In this document: positions 17,296 to 26,853 of the stretch, piece by piece
How positions within the stretch are numbered: the stretch's first letter is position 1
Layout of the letters: every line of letters starts with the position of its first letter
Assembly (NCBI RefSeq): GCF_900115395.1
Contig: NZ_FOWE01000005.1
Location: 124,001 to 188,000 of the forward strand
Source: Geodermatophilus obscurus
GTDB taxonomy: Bacteria > Actinomycetota > Actinomycetes > Mycobacteriales > Geodermatophilaceae
Direction of reading: 5' to 3'
Length of the DNA stretch: 64,000 nt
The notes under the pieces: generated by a model
What the model saw: the letters and a program-made list of their open reading frames with translations, nothing else
Databases searched by the model: none
What the model was told of the DNA's origin: nothing
Translations under genes and position numbers: made by a program

Positions 17296-18477
17296 TCAGC
17301 GCCGCCGGCCGCTGATCGCCGACAGCCCGGTGATCTCCCGCCCGACGATGAGCGCCTGCACGTGGTCGGTGCCCTCGAAGGTGTAGATCGCCTCGATGTC
17401 GGCGTGGTGGCGGGCGATGTGGTGCTGCAGCAGGATGCCGTCGCCGCCGAACAGGTCGCGGGAGTCGGCCACGATCCGCCGGGCGGTGGCGCAGCAGTGC
17501 CGTTTGGCCAGCGAGGCCATCGCGGCGGTCATCCGGCCGGCGTCGGCCAGGCTCGACAGCCGCCAGCACATCAGCTGCATCGTCGTGATCTCGGCGAGCA
17601 TCGTCGCCAGCTTCTCCTGCACCAGCTGGTAGCCGGCGATCGGCTGGCCGAACTGCTCGCGCTGCAGGCAGTGGGCGAGCGCCAGCTCGTAGGCGGCCAT
17701 GGCCACGCCCAGAGCCCGCCAGGCGACGGTGTAGCGGGTGCGGTCGAGGATGGTCGAGACGTCCTTGAACGACCGGCAGTTCTCCAGCCGGTTCTCCGCC
17801 GGGACGCGGGCGCCCTCGAGGGTGATCTCGGCCTGCCACACCGCCCGCAGCGCCGTCTTGCCGGTCATCACCCGCGCGGTGAACCCGGGCGTGCCCTTCT
17901 CGACGACGTAGCCGCCGACCTGCCCGTCCTCCCCGCGCGCCCAGATGAGCACGTAGTCGGCGATCGACCCGTTGCCGATCCACTTCTTCTGCCCGTCGAG
18001 GACGTAGGAGTCACCGTCGCGGCGCGCGCGGGTCTCCAGGGCGACGGCGTCGCTGCCGTGCTGCGGCTCGGTCAGCCCGAACGCGCCGATCTTCTCCATC
18101 CGCGCCATCGCGGGCAGGAACCGCTCGCGCTGCTCCTCCGAACCGAGCAGCGCGATCGACTGCATCGCCAGGAAGCTGTGCACGCCGTTGAAGGTGCCGA
18201 TGCTGCCGTCGGCGCGGGCGAGCTCGGCGGCGACCAGGCCGGCCGCGACGGCGCTCATGCCCGGCGAGCCGTAGCCCTGCACGGTGCCGCCGGCGATGCC
18301 CAGCTCGGCGAAGCCGGGCACCAGCTCGAACGGGAAGTCGCCGCGCTCCCAGTAGTCGTTGATCCGCGGCGTGACCTCCTTGGCGCACCAGTCGGCCACC
18401 CGGTCGCGGACCTCGACCTCCTCGGGGGCCAGGAGCTCCTCGATGGCGTAGAAGTCGGTGCGCGCGGTCTCGGTCAC
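17296..18477 (-). CDS. Acyl-CoA dehydrogenase (glutaryl-CoA-dehydrogenase-like)
   Basis: 393 residues, full length for a flavin-dependent acyl-CoA dehydrogenase. FAD and substrate motifs: FGLTEPQHGSDA near 135, WIGNGSIADYVLIWAR near 168, and the C-terminal YTFEGTDHVQALIVGREITG where Glu368 is the catalytic base. Placement of this Glu and the WIGNG segment are as in glutaryl-CoA dehydrogenases, but a conserved binding Arg cannot be confirmed by eye. GTG start. Not in an operon, so the pathway is open. Confidence 0.88.
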   Translation of the reverse strand: MTETARTDFYAIEELLAPEEVEVRDRVADWCAKEVTPRINDYWERGDFPFELVPGFAELGIAGGTVQGYGSPGMSAVAAGLVAAELARADGSIGTFNGVHSFLAMQSIALLGSEEQRERFLPAMARMEKIGAFGLTEPQHGSDAVALETRARRDGDSYVLDGQKKWIGNGSIADYVLIWARGEDGQVGGYVVEKGTPGFTARVMTGKTALRAVWQAEITLEGARVPAENRLENCRSFKDVSTILDRTRYTVAWRALGVAMAAYELALAHCLQREQFGQPIAGYQLVQEKLATMLAEITTMQLMCWRLSSLADAGRMTAAMASLAKRHCCATARRIVADSRDLFGGDGILLQHHIARHHADIEAIYTFEGTDHVQALIVGREITGLSAISGRRR

Positions 18478-18503
18478 GCGCCGACGCTACGCGCGGGCGG
18501 GGC

Positions 18504-19643
18504 ATGCTGCCGGGCGTGCGGATCGTCGTCGCGCCCGACTCCCTCAAGGGCTCCCTGACCGCCGCGGAGGCCGCCGACGCGGTCGCCCGCGGCGTGCGCC
18601 GGGCGGTGCCCGGCGCGGAGGTGCTCACCCGTCCGATGGCCGACGGCGGCGAGGGGACGGTGGCCGCCGCGCTGCGCGCCGGGTACCGCCCGCGGACGGT
18701 GCGGGTCAGCGGCCCCGACGGCCGCGCGGTCGACGCCGTCCTCGCCGTCGACGGCGACACCGCGGTGGTCGAGCTCGCCGCCGCGGCCGGGATCGGCCTG
18801 CTGCAGACCCCGGCGCCGCTGACCGCCACCACCCGCGGGGTCGGGGAGCTGCTGCTGGCCGCGCTCGACGCCGGTGCGCGCCGGGTGGTGCTGGGCCTGG
18901 GCGGCAGCGCCACGACCGACGCCGGTGCGGGCCTGCTGCAGGCGCTCGGCGTGCGGCTGCTCGACGCCGCGGGCCGCGACGTCCCGCCCGGCGGCGCGGG
19001 CCTCGCCCTGCTGGAGCGCATCGACGTCGGCGCCCGCGACCGGCGGCTGCACGGCCTCGCGGTGCGGGTGGCCACCGACGTCGACAACCCGCTCACCGGC
19101 CCGGCCGGGGCGGCCGCGGTCTACGGGCCGCAGAAGGGCGCGACGCCGGAGCAGGTCGCCGAGCTCGACGCCGCGCTGGCCCGGTTCGCCGCCGTCGTGC
19201 GCCGCGACCTCGGCATCGACCTGGAGGGACGGCCGGCGATGGGCGCGGCCGGGGGCACCGCCGCCGGCGTGGCCGCCGTCCTCACCTGCTCGGTCGGCTC
19301 GGGCGCGGAGCTGGTCGCCGACCTCGTCGGGCTGGACGCCGCGCTCGCCGGCGCCGCCCTCGTCGTCACCGGCGAGGGGTCGCTGGACGCGCAGACGCTG
19401 CGCGGCAAGGCGCCGGCGGTGGTGGCGGCGCGGGCGCGCGCGGCCCGGGTGCCGTGTGTGGGGCTGGCAGGCCGCGTGGCGCTGACCCCGGGCGAGCTCG
19501 CGGCCGCCGGGTTCGCGGCCGCGCCCGCGCTCACCGAGGTCGAGCCCGACGTCGGCCGCTGCCTCACCGACGCCGCCGCCGTTCTCGAGGAGCTCGCCGC
19601 CCGCACGGTCGGGCCCCGGGTGGCGGCCGGCCCGCGCGGCTGA
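18504..19643 (+). CDS. Glycerate kinase (GlxK/GarK type)
   Basis: 379 residues. Phosphorylates D-glycerate to phosphoglycerate. Family motifs are all present: VVAPDSLKGSLTAAEAA at the start, RPMADGGEGT, LGLGGSATTDAG, VATDVDNPLTGP, YGPQKGAT and VTGEGSLDAQTLRGKAP. The ATG at 18504 or a GTG at 18516 could be the start. Divergent from the acyl-CoA dehydrogenase with a 26-base gap. Confidence 0.95.
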   Translation: MLPGVRIVVAPDSLKGSLTAAEAADAVARGVRRAVPGAEVLTRPMADGGEGTVAAALRAGYRPRTVRVSGPDGRAVDAVLAVDGDTAVVELAAAAGIGLLQTPAPLTATTRGVGELLLAALDAGARRVVLGLGGSATTDAGAGLLQALGVRLLDAAGRDVPPGGAGLALLERIDVGARDRRLHGLAVRVATDVDNPLTGPAGAAAVYGPQKGATPEQVAELDAALARFAAVVRRDLGIDLEGRPAMGAAGGTAAGVAAVLTCSVGSGAELVADLVGLDAALAGAALVVTGEGSLDAQTLRGKAPAVVAARARAARVPCVGLAGRVALTPGELAAAGFAAAPALTEVEPDVGRCLTDAAAVLEELAARTVGPRVAAGPRG

Positions 19644-19721
19644 GTCCCGCTCCGGGGGGACACCCGCGCGCGCGGGCCGACGGTAGGTTGCGGTGTCCGC
19701 CCGGCCGCCCGAGGAGCCCCG

Positions 19722-20753
19722 TTGCCGTTCCTGCTGCACCGGCTGCTGCGCTTCGCCCGCACCCGGCTGCCGGGCTGGCGCCTGCCGCTGGCCGTGGCGC
19801 TGCTGGTCTTCCTCAGCAGCTGGGGGCTCATGGCGCTGGCCGAGCCCGGGGCCGACATCGTCGCCCCCGCGAACTACTGGTGGTACTTCGTCGTCACGGC
19901 CGCCACCGTCGGCTACGGCGACCTGTTCCCGGAGACCCTCGCCGGCCACGCCGTCGGCGCGTACGTGATCGTCGGCGGGATCGTCACGCTGACGCTGCTG
20001 TTCACCGAGCTGGCCACCGCCCTGCAGAACGCGCGGGGCAAGCGTCTGAGAGGGGTGGTGGGCCTGGACGTCCGGGACCACGTCGTCGTCCTGGGGTACA
20101 CGCCCGGGCGGACCGAGCGGATCGTCGCCGAGCTCACCGTCGAGCCGGGCACGCACGTGGTGCTGTGCGCCCACGACGACGTGCCGGGCAACCCGATGCC
20201 CGAGCAGCGCGCCGTCTCCTTCGTCCGCGGCGACCTCACCCACGCCGACGTCATGCACCGGGCCTGCGTCGAGCACGCCCGGACGGCGGTCATCGACGGC
20301 CGCGACGACAACGAGACGCTGGCCATCGCCGTCGCCGTCGACCACGCCAACCCGGCGGTGCACATGGTCGCCGCCGTCCGCGACCTCGCCCGCCGCGACA
20401 CCCTGCGCTACGTCAACCCCGGCGTACAGGTGGTGCAGTGGCACATGCCGTTCCTGCTGTCGGAGGAGGCGGCCGACCCGGGGCTGACCCAGGTCTACAA
20501 CGAGCTGATGACGGCCGGCGGCCACGGCAACACCTACTCGGTGCGGGTGCCGCGCGGCGGCCTGGCGCACCGCACCTTCGGCGACTGCCAGACCGCCTTC
20601 GGCCGCGAGCACGGCGCGACGGTGCTCGCCCTGCGCACCGACGACGGCCTGCTGGTCAGCCCGTCGTGGGACACCCCCGTGCCCGAGGGCGCCACGCTGT
20701 ACTACGTCGCCTCCCGGCGACTGGACCCCGCGCGGCTCGCCCAGCGGAGCTGA
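19722..20753 (+). CDS. Two-span potassium channel with TrkA-N/RCK domain
   Basis: 343 residues. Span 1 near 21-40, pore helix, selectivity filter TVGYGD at 62-67, span 2 near 75-97, then a cytoplasmic RCK domain beginning DHVVVLGYTPG (the nucleotide-binding glycine motif, here GYTPG). This is the KtrAB-independent MthK/Kch-like channel design that lets K+ cross the plasma membrane under ligand control. TTG start preceded by GAGGAG at 8 bases. A second RCK_C-like part (ATVLALRTDDGLLVSPSWD) closes the protein. Confidence 0.9.
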   Translation: MPFLLHRLLRFARTRLPGWRLPLAVALLVFLSSWGLMALAEPGADIVAPANYWWYFVVTAATVGYGDLFPETLAGHAVGAYVIVGGIVTLTLLFTELATALQNARGKRLRGVVGLDVRDHVVVLGYTPGRTERIVAELTVEPGTHVVLCAHDDVPGNPMPEQRAVSFVRGDLTHADVMHRACVEHARTAVIDGRDDNETLAIAVAVDHANPAVHMVAAVRDLARRDTLRYVNPGVQVVQWHMPFLLSEEAADPGLTQVYNELMTAGGHGNTYSVRVPRGGLAHRTFGDCQTAFGREHGATVLALRTDDGLLVSPSWDTPVPEGATLYYVASRRLDPARLAQRS

Positions 20754-20762
20754 GCGGGCCGG

Positions 20763-22001
<1,239 letters not shown>

Positions 22002-22040
22002 GCCAGAACGCTACGCCCGGGAGCGGGCCGCCGTCCCGGC

Positions 22041-22166
22041 TCAGGCCGGGTTCGTCGGCTCCTCCGGGTCGCTCTTCGCCTCGAGGTCGTCGGCGACCTC
22101 CTGCGTCTCCATCTCCACGGCGATGTCGCGGGGCTGGGGCAGGTCGGACTCGGGCGGCGTCGTCAT
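22041..22166 (-). CDS. 41-residue acidic protein
   Basis: Small frame MTTPPESDLPQP... ending in EEPTNPA, with 11 Asp/Glu in 41 residues and few basic residues. Upstream of the kinase gene on the same strand, 39 bases before its start, and divergent from the carboxylase gene. Coding bias looks plausible (third positions mostly G/C, but this is weak in such a GC-rich genome). No known family recognised. Confidence 0.4.
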   Translation of the reverse strand: MTTPPESDLPQPRDIAVEMETQEVADDLEAKSDPEEPTNPA

Positions 22167-22219
22167 GCCCGGCAGCCTGCCCCGGATCCCGCCGCGGCGC
22201 TCCCTAGACTCCGGCGTCC

Positions 22220-25200
22220 GTGAGCGTCACCCGGCTGCTGGTCGCCAACCGCGGCGAGGTCGCCGTCCGCGTGCTGCGGACCGCCGCCGCCCTCGGCCTG
22301 TCCACGGTGGCCGTCGCGCCGGAGGACGACGCCGGGGGCCTGCACCTGCGGCGGGCCGACGACGCCGTCCGGCTGCCCGGCGCCGGCCCGGCCGCGTACC
22401 TCGACGTCGCCGCGGTGGTCGGGGCCGCGGTGCGGAGCGGCGCGGACGCCCTGCACCCAGGCTGGGGGTTCCTCGCCGAGAGCCCGGCCCTCGCGCGGGC
22501 CTGCGCCGGCGCCGGGATCACGTTCGTCGGCCCGGACGCCGGGGCGCTCGCGCTGTTCGGTGACAAGACCCGCGCCCGGGCCCGCGCCGTCGAGGTGGGC
22601 CTGCCCGTGCCGGCCGCCACGGGCGCCGACCCCGCCCCCGAGGCCGCCGCGGCGTTCCTCGCCGGCGGCCCGGCCATGGTGAAGGCGGTGGCCGGCGGCG
22701 GGGGACGCGGCATGCGCCTCGTGCACGACCCCGCGGACCTGCCGGCCACGCTGGAGCGCTGCCGCTCGGAGGCGCGGGCCGCCTTCGGCGACGGCGCCGT
22801 CTACCTCGAGCGGCTGTTGACCGGCGCCCGGCACGTCGAGGTCCAGGTGGCCGGCGACGGTGCGGCGGTCGTCGTCCTCGGCGACCGGGACTGCTCGCTG
22901 CAGCGGCGGCGCCAGAAGCTCGTCGAGGTCGCCCCGGCGCCGGCACTGGACGACGCGCTGCGGGCCCGCCTGGCCGGGTGGGCGACGGCGCTGTGCGCCT
23001 CGGCCGGCCTGCGCGGGCTGGCCACCGTGGAGTTCCTGGTCCGCGGCGGGGAGGTCGCCTTCCTCGAGGTCAACCCGCGCCTGCAGGTCGAGCACACCGT
23101 CACCGAGGAGGTCACCGGCCTCGACCTGGTGGAGCTGGGCATCCGGCTGGCCGAGGGGAGGACGCTCGCCGGCCTGGGACTGGCCGGCCCGCCCGCGGTC
23201 CGCGGCGCCGCCGTCCAGGTGCGGGTGAACGCCGAGACGCTGCTGCCCGACGGCACCGTGCGGCCCGGCACCGGCGTGCTCGAGCGGTTCGTCCCGCCCA
23301 CGGGCCGCGGCGTGCGGGTCGACACCGCCGCGGTGCCGGGGGCGGAGGTGGGCCCGCGCTACGACTCGCTGCTGGCCAAGGTCGTCGTGCACGACCGCGA
23401 CCTGCCGCGCGCGCTGGCCGGCGCCGGCCGGGCCCTCACCGAGCTCGACGTCACCGGGGTGCCCACCAACCGCGACGTGCTCGCCGCGCTGGTCGCCCTG
23501 CCGGACGTCGCCGCCGGCACGGCCACCACCGACCTCGTCGACGCCCGCCTCGCCGACCTGGTGCCGCAGCCACCCGCCGAGGCGGTGGCCGTCGTCGACG
23601 GCGTGCTGCCGGTGACCGCGCCGCTGTCCGGGGCGGTGGTCGAGGTGACCGCCGCGGACGGCGACGCCGTCGCCGCCGGCGCGCCGCTGGTGGTGCTCGA
23701 GGCGATGAAGATGGAGCACGTCGTGGCGGCGCCGGCCGGGGGCGTGCTCACCGGGCTGGCCGTGCGGGTCGGCGAGGTGGTCGCCGCCGGGGCGGTGCTC
23801 GCCGGCGTCGTCCCGGGGGAGGTCGCCGGGGACGACGCGGGGCCGGAGGCGACCGACCCCGACGTCCTGCGGCCCGAGCTGACCGAGCTGCGGGAGCGCC
23901 GGGCCGCCACCCTCGACACGGCGCGCCCCGACGTGGTGGAGCGGCGGCACGCCGCCGGCCGGATGACCGCCCGCGAGACGGTCGCCGCGCTGGTCGACGA
24001 GGGCACCTTCGTCGAGTACGGCGGGCTCGGCCTCGCCGCCCAGCGGGCCCGCCGGTCGCTGGAGGAGCTGGTCGCGCGCACCCCGGCCGACGGCATGGTC
24101 ACCGGCATCGGCGAGGTCGACGGCGTCCCGTGCGCGGTGCTCGCCTACGACTACACCGTGCTGGCCGGCACCCAGGGCCGCGTCAACCACCGCAAGACCG
24201 ACCGGGTGCTGGAGGTCGCCGCGGAGCGGGGGCTGCCGGTGGTGCTCGTCGCCGAGGGCGGCGGCGGCCGGCCCGGCGACACCGACGGGGTGGGGCTGTC
24301 GCACCTCGACGTCCCGACGTTCACCACCATGGCGCGCCTGGCCGGGCGGGTGCCCACGGTCGCCGTCGTCTCGGGGTACTGCTTCGCGGGCAACGCGGCG
24401 CTGGTCGGCTGCTGCGACGTCGTGGTCGCCACCGAGGGCAGCAGCATCGGCATGGGCGGGCCGGCGATGATCGAGGCCGGCGGGCTGGGCGTCGTCGCGC
24501 CGGAGGACGTGGGGCCGACCGCGGTGCACGCGGCCACCGGCGTGGTCGACGTCGTGGTGCCCGACGACGCCGCGGCCGTCGCCGCGGCCCGGCAGGCGCT
24601 CGGGCTGCTCGCCGGCCGGGCCGAGCCGGGGGAGGCCGCCGACCAGCGCGTGCTGCGGACAGCGCTGCCGGCGAACCGGGTGCGCAGCTACGACGTGCGG
24701 CCGGTGGTCACCACGCTGGCCGACGCCGGCAGCGTGCTGGAGCTGCGCCCCGCGTACGGCCGCGGGATCGTCACCGCGCTGGCCCGCCTCGGCGGGCGGC
24801 CGGTGGGGTTGCTCGCCAACGACCCGCGGCACCTGGGCGGGGCGATCGACGGCGAGTCGGCCGACAAGGCGGCGGCGTTGCTGCGGCTGTGCGGGTCGGC
24901 CGGGCTGCCGGTGGTCTCGCTGGTCGACACCCCGGGGTTCATGGTCGGTCCGGAGTCCGAGCGCACCGGGACCGTGCGGCGCTTCGGCGGGCTCTACGTC
25001 GCCGGGGCGCAGCTGCCGGTGCCGTTGCTCGCCGTGGTGCTGCGCAAGGCCTACGGCCTCGGGGCGATGGCGATGCTCGGCGGCGACCTCGGCGTCCCGC
25101 TGCTCACCCTGGCCTGGCCGACCGGCGAGTTCGGGCCGATGAGCCTCGAGGGCGCCGTCCGGCTGGGAGCGCGCCGCGAGCTGGAGGCCCTGTCGCCGGG

Positions 25201-25405
25201 AGCGCGGGAGGCGCGCTTCGCCGAGCTCGTCGCCGAGTCCTACGCCCGGGGCCGGGCGCTGGAGGTCGCCTCGGCGTTCGAGGTCGACGACGTCGTGGAC
25301 CCGGCCGACACCCGCGACGTGCTCCTGCGCGCGCTGGCCGGGCTCAGCCCTCGCCCAGGCGGCGCTGCAGCACCTCGTGCTCGTGGCGCAGCACCACCTG
25401 GCTGA
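22220..25405 (+). CDS. Single-chain biotin-dependent acyl-CoA carboxylase (BC-BCCP-CT)
   Basis: 1061 residues. Residues 1-445 are biotin carboxylase (RLLVANRGEVAVRVLR, GGGGRGMRLV, EVNPRLQVEHTVTEE). Residues 460-530 are the biotin carrier with EAMKMEH and biotinyl-Lys497. From about 560 come both carboxyltransferase halves: CAVLAYDYTVLAGTQG, SSIGMGGPAMIEAGG, VDTPGFMVGPESE and KAYGLGAMAMLGG. All activities in one chain is the architecture of the LCC-type acyl-CoA carboxylase described from Mycobacterium avium. GTG start 9 bases after a TAGACT -10-like hexamer, so probably leaderless. Its last 62 bases overlap the convergent DUF2505 gene. Substrate chain length is unknown. Confidence 0.92.
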   Translation: MSVTRLLVANRGEVAVRVLRTAAALGLSTVAVAPEDDAGGLHLRRADDAVRLPGAGPAAYLDVAAVVGAAVRSGADALHPGWGFLAESPALARACAGAGITFVGPDAGALALFGDKTRARARAVEVGLPVPAATGADPAPEAAAAFLAGGPAMVKAVAGGGGRGMRLVHDPADLPATLERCRSEARAAFGDGAVYLERLLTGARHVEVQVAGDGAAVVVLGDRDCSLQRRRQKLVEVAPAPALDDALRARLAGWATALCASAGLRGLATVEFLVRGGEVAFLEVNPRLQVEHTVTEEVTGLDLVELGIRLAEGRTLAGLGLAGPPAVRGAAVQVRVNAETLLPDGTVRPGTGVLERFVPPTGRGVRVDTAAVPGAEVGPRYDSLLAKVVVHDRDLPRALAGAGRALTELDVTGVPTNRDVLAALVALPDVAAGTATTDLVDARLADLVPQPPAEAVAVVDGVLPVTAPLSGAVVEVTAADGDAVAAGAPLVVLEAMKMEHVVAAPAGGVLTGLAVRVGEVVAAGAVLAGVVPGEVAGDDAGPEATDPDVLRPELTELRERRAATLDTARPDVVERRHAAGRMTARETVAALVDEGTFVEYGGLGLAAQRARRSLEELVARTPADGMVTGIGEVDGVPCAVLAYDYTVLAGTQGRVNHRKTDRVLEVAAERGLPVVLVAEGGGGRPGDTDGVGLSHLDVPTFTTMARLAGRVPTVAVVSGYCFAGNAALVGCCDVVVATEGSSIGMGGPAMIEAGGLGVVAPEDVGPTAVHAATGVVDVVVPDDAAAVAAARQALGLLAGRAEPGEAADQRVLRTALPANRVRSYDVRPVVTTLADAGSVLELRPAYGRGIVTALARLGGRPVGLLANDPRHLGGAIDGESADKAAALLRLCGSAGLPVVSLVDTPGFMVGPESERTGTVRRFGGLYVAGAQLPVPLLAVVLRKAYGLGAMAMLGGDLGVPLLTLAWPTGEFGPMSLEGAVRLGARRELEALSPGAREARFAELVAESYARGRALEVASAFEVDDVVDPADTRDVLLRALAGLSPRPGGAAAPRARGAAPPG

Positions 25406-25847
25406 CCAGGTCGCGCACGGCGCCCTCGGCCTGGCGGCCGATGAAGGGGGCGTCGACCTTCGCGTCGCCGGTGACGGTGGCGCGGGTCCCGCCCCCGGCG
25501 GCCGGGGTCAGGCGCCGCTCGCAGGTGACCCGCGCCTCGCGACCCATGATCTCGGCCCGCAGGTCGAGGCTGCCGTGGTGGCCGCCGTCGCCGTCCGGCG
25601 TCCAGGTGGTGACCTGCGAGACCGGCACGGTGGTGCCGACGAAGCGGGCGAAGACCGGCGGGATGCCCGTCGTGGGCGCCGACAGCCGCACCCGCGTCGT
25701 GGTGCCGGTGTCGTCGGCGCGGCTCGAGGCCTCCTGCACCTGCGCCTCGAGGGCCTGCGCGACCTCGCGCAGGAAGGCCTCGTCGGTGAGGACGGCGAGC
25801 ACGCGGTCGGGGTCGGCGGAGTAGCTGGTCGTGGCGTCGATGGGCAC
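25344..25847 (-). CDS. DUF2505-family protein
   Basis: 167 residues, GTG start. START/SRPBCC-like layout with TSYSADPDRVLAVLTDEAFLREVA at the beginning and GTRATVTGDAKVDAPFIGRQAEGAV near the end, which are hallmarks of DUF2505 in actinomycetes. Function unknown. Overlaps the 3' end of the carboxylase by 62 bases. Confidence 0.8.
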   Translation of the reverse strand: MPIDATTSYSADPDRVLAVLTDEAFLREVAQALEAQVQEASSRADDTGTTTRVRLSAPTTGIPPVFARFVGTTVPVSQVTTWTPDGDGGHHGSLDLRAEIMGREARVTCERRLTPAAGGGTRATVTGDAKVDAPFIGRQAEGAVRDLVSQVVLRHEHEVLQRRLGEG

Positions 25848-26029
25848 ACCCCATCCTCGTCCGGGACGGCCGCCGTCCGCCCGGCGGGGGCCCGCGGTGT
25901 GCGCGGGAGGCCTGGGACGCCTGGGCCGGACCCGCCCTCCGAGCGTGCGGAGGAACCCCTCCCGGCCGACCTAGCGTCCCGGAGGACGCGCCGGGTACAT
26001 GGCCGGCGCCCTCACCGAGGAGACCACGC

Positions 26030-26749
26030 GTGCGTCGCAGCACCGCTCTCGCCGGGGCCCTGGCCGCCGGCGCCACCATCCTGCTGACCGGACCGGCCGC
26101 CCAGGCCGCCGACACGGATGTCATCTACGTCCCCGACGACTTCGTCGCCGCGTACACCGACACCCGGGCGACCGGTTCCTACGCGGTCGAGGGCACGGGA
26201 CTCCGCATCACGACCAGAGGGAGCACCAGCACGGACAAGGTGGCCGAGTACGTGGCCACGGATGTGTCACTCGCCGATGCGCGCGATTCCAGCCTCGACT
26301 ACACCGCCATCTCGGGCACCACCCCGCCCGGCTTCCAGCTCCGTGTCGACTTCGACGGCGACGGCTTCGAGGACGGCATCCTGGTCGGCGAGGACGTGTA
26401 CGGCGACAAGTGGTGGCTGAGCAACGACGCGCAGCAGTCCGTGAAGGACGACGCGCCACGGACCGGCGGGGGCTCTGGTAGCAACTGGTTCGGCACGCTC
26501 GACGAGTGGAGTGAGGCGTTCCCCGAAGCCGATGTCCTCGCGTTCGGGTTCTCGCTCGGCTCGGGCGTCAAGGGCGACGGCGTCATCGAGTCGATCGAGT
26601 TCGCCGGCACCCGCTTCACCTTCGCGGTGCACGTGACGCTGACCGCCAAGCAGGACTGCAAGAGCGGCGGGTGGGCCAGGAGCACCAAGCCGGTGTTCCG
26701 CAACCAGGGCGAGTGCGTCGCCTCGCTCGCCCGGCCTGCCGGGCGCTGA
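26030..26749 (+). CDS. Secreted protein with C-terminal disulfide motif
   Basis: 239 residues. Signal peptide MRRSTALAGALAAGATILLTG ends near PAAQA-A. The mature part is acidic, with many Asp/Ser/Gly and FDGDGFEDGILVGED. The C-terminus carries KQDCKSGGWARSTKPVFRN then QGECVASLA; I recall this C-K-x-GGW...F-x-NQG-x-CV pattern from many exported actinobacterial proteins. Function unknown. GTG start; strong terminator 15 bases after the stop. Confidence 0.78.
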   Translation: MRRSTALAGALAAGATILLTGPAAQAADTDVIYVPDDFVAAYTDTRATGSYAVEGTGLRITTRGSTSTDKVAEYVATDVSLADARDSSLDYTAISGTTPPGFQLRVDFDGDGFEDGILVGEDVYGDKWWLSNDAQQSVKDDAPRTGGGSGSNWFGTLDEWSEAFPEADVLAFGFSLGSGVKGDGVIESIEFAGTRFTFAVHVTLTAKQDCKSGGWARSTKPVFRNQGECVASLARPAGR

Positions 26750-26763
26750 TCCGGGCTCCGCTC

Positions 26764-26799
26764 CGGAGGCCGTCACCCCGACCGGGGTGACGGCCTCCG
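26764..26799. terminator. Strong bidirectional hairpin
   Basis: Perfect 16-pair stem (26764-26779 with 26784-26799) and a GACC loop, between the convergent secreted-protein gene and the proline-rich gene. Likely terminates both. Confidence 0.75.
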
Positions 26800-26853
26800 T
26801 CGTCGTGTGGGCCGGCGATGGCGTGCAGCGGGCCGCGGTGACGTGCTCCCGGG

